From Cyanobacteria bacterium T3Sed10_344R1 (GTDB lineage: Bacteria > Cyanobacteriota > Cyanobacteriia > Phormidesmidales > Phormidesmidaceae), in the NCBI GenBank assembly GCA_003566335.1, contig PXDR01000140.1, positions 1 to 5,423 on the forward strand: a DNA stretch of 5,423 nt, in the 5' to 3' direction. The position numbers and the translations under genes are program-made. A model generated the notes under the pieces. It did no database searches and was not told where the DNA came from. It saw nothing but the letters and a program-made list of their open reading frames with translations. Below are positions 5,176-5,423 of the stretch, piece after piece; the first letter of the stretch is position 1; each line of letters opens with the position of its first letter.

Positions 5176-5193
5176 GATTAACTAGCGCATTGA

Positions 5194-5423
5194 CTAGACT
5201 GCTGCGGCAGACTTGATCTTGGCGTCTAGTTCACCAGCGGCGTACTTGTCAGCAAATACGTTCACCGAGACCTGCTTGATCTTGCTGGCGTTACCGGCAC
5301 AGCCGAAGGACTCATAGCGATCGCGGCAGACCTGCTTCATGTACTTGATGGCAGGCTTCATGAAGTGGCGAGGATCAAAGTTGGAGGGATCCTTATACGC
5401 AGCTTCCCGGATAGCAGCGGTGA
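5194..5423 (-). CDS. fbaA: Class II fructose-bisphosphate aldolase, C-terminal part
   Basis: The frame is open at the right edge of the window and ends in TAG at 5196-5194, leaving 75 residues, about the last fifth of a usual enzyme of roughly 350-360. The enzyme is a zinc-dependent aldolase that joins dihydroxyacetone phosphate with glyceraldehyde 3-phosphate or erythrose 4-phosphate, serving the Calvin cycle and gluconeogenesis in the cytoplasm. The visible part starts TAAIREAAYKDPSNFDPRHF and continues MKPAIKYMKQVCRDRYESFG, then NASKIKQVSVNVFADKYAAG. This tail, with DPRHF and the KYMK..C..RY block, is the pattern of the Calvin-cycle (CbbA) type of class II aldolase. The metal ligands and active site lie outside the window. 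An alternative symbol is cbbA. Two stem-loops, the second a strong terminator, follow the gene. Confidence 0.92.
   Translation of the reverse strand, partial: TAAIREAAYKDPSNFDPRHFMKPAIKYMKQVCRDRYESFGCAGNASKIKQVSVNVFADKYAAGELDAKIKSAAAV

Noticed and set aside
5197..5423. A phycobilisome protein at the right edge
   Set aside because: A first impression from its Tyr/Cys-containing cyanobacterial tail; the DPRHF...KYMK..C..RY pattern and NASKIKQ block instead fit class II aldolase.

Overview
The window reads as chromosomal DNA of a moderately GC-rich cyanobacterium. The octamer GCGATCGC (HIP1), typical of many cyanobacterial genomes, occurs five times (156-163, 1374-1381, 1971-1978, 2779-2786, 5317-5324). 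Several proteins have a cyanobacterial character: a Rho_N + DUF4912 protein, a DUF2993 protein, a Calvin-cycle type class II aldolase, and a small basic protein with a conserved-looking FGDIDYMRT motif. The genus cannot be fixed from this sequence alone.

Layout, left to right. (1) 1-441, plus strand: the 3' end of a PhnE-type ABC permease, cut by the window edge. (2) 442-635: a short gap with a G-rich octamer array, a heptamer (AGCCAAC)4 array and a strong minus-strand terminator. (3) 636-1922, minus: a 428-residue protein with an N-terminal Rho_N-like helix-turn-helix region, a DUF4912 domain, SGAG repeats and a C-terminal beta-rich domain. (4) 1923-2313: a divergent intergenic region of about 390 bases with no credible gene, but with an unusual one-orientation cluster of GGATC words. 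(5) 2314-3111, plus: a DUF2993 (LmeA-like) protein. (6) 3163-4026, minus: cdsA, CDP-diacylglycerol synthase, convergent with the DUF2993 gene. (7) 4125-4415, minus: yidD, the membrane protein insertion factor, upstream of cdsA and possibly co-transcribed with it. (8) 4416-4655: a gap holding a minus-strand terminator whose left flank is duplicated. (9) 4656-5039, minus: a small conserved hypothetical protein. (10) 5040-5193: a gap with a second terminator, an extra stem-loop and a candidate promoter. (11) 5194-5423, minus: the C-terminal 75 residues of class II fructose-bisphosphate aldolase, cut by the window edge.

The genes are mostly separate transcription units; three minus-strand units end in recognisable intrinsic terminators. 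The one functional theme is the cell membrane: CdsA makes CDP-diacylglycerol for phosphatidylglycerol, YidD helps YidC-dependent insertion, and DUF2993 proteins are thought to bind lipids. No mobile element, CRISPR array, tRNA or rRNA was seen. I did not find a clearly new multi-gene system. The points most worth a second look are the GGATC cluster in the divergent promoter region, the G-rich and heptamer repeats after phnE, and the two uncharacterised proteins.
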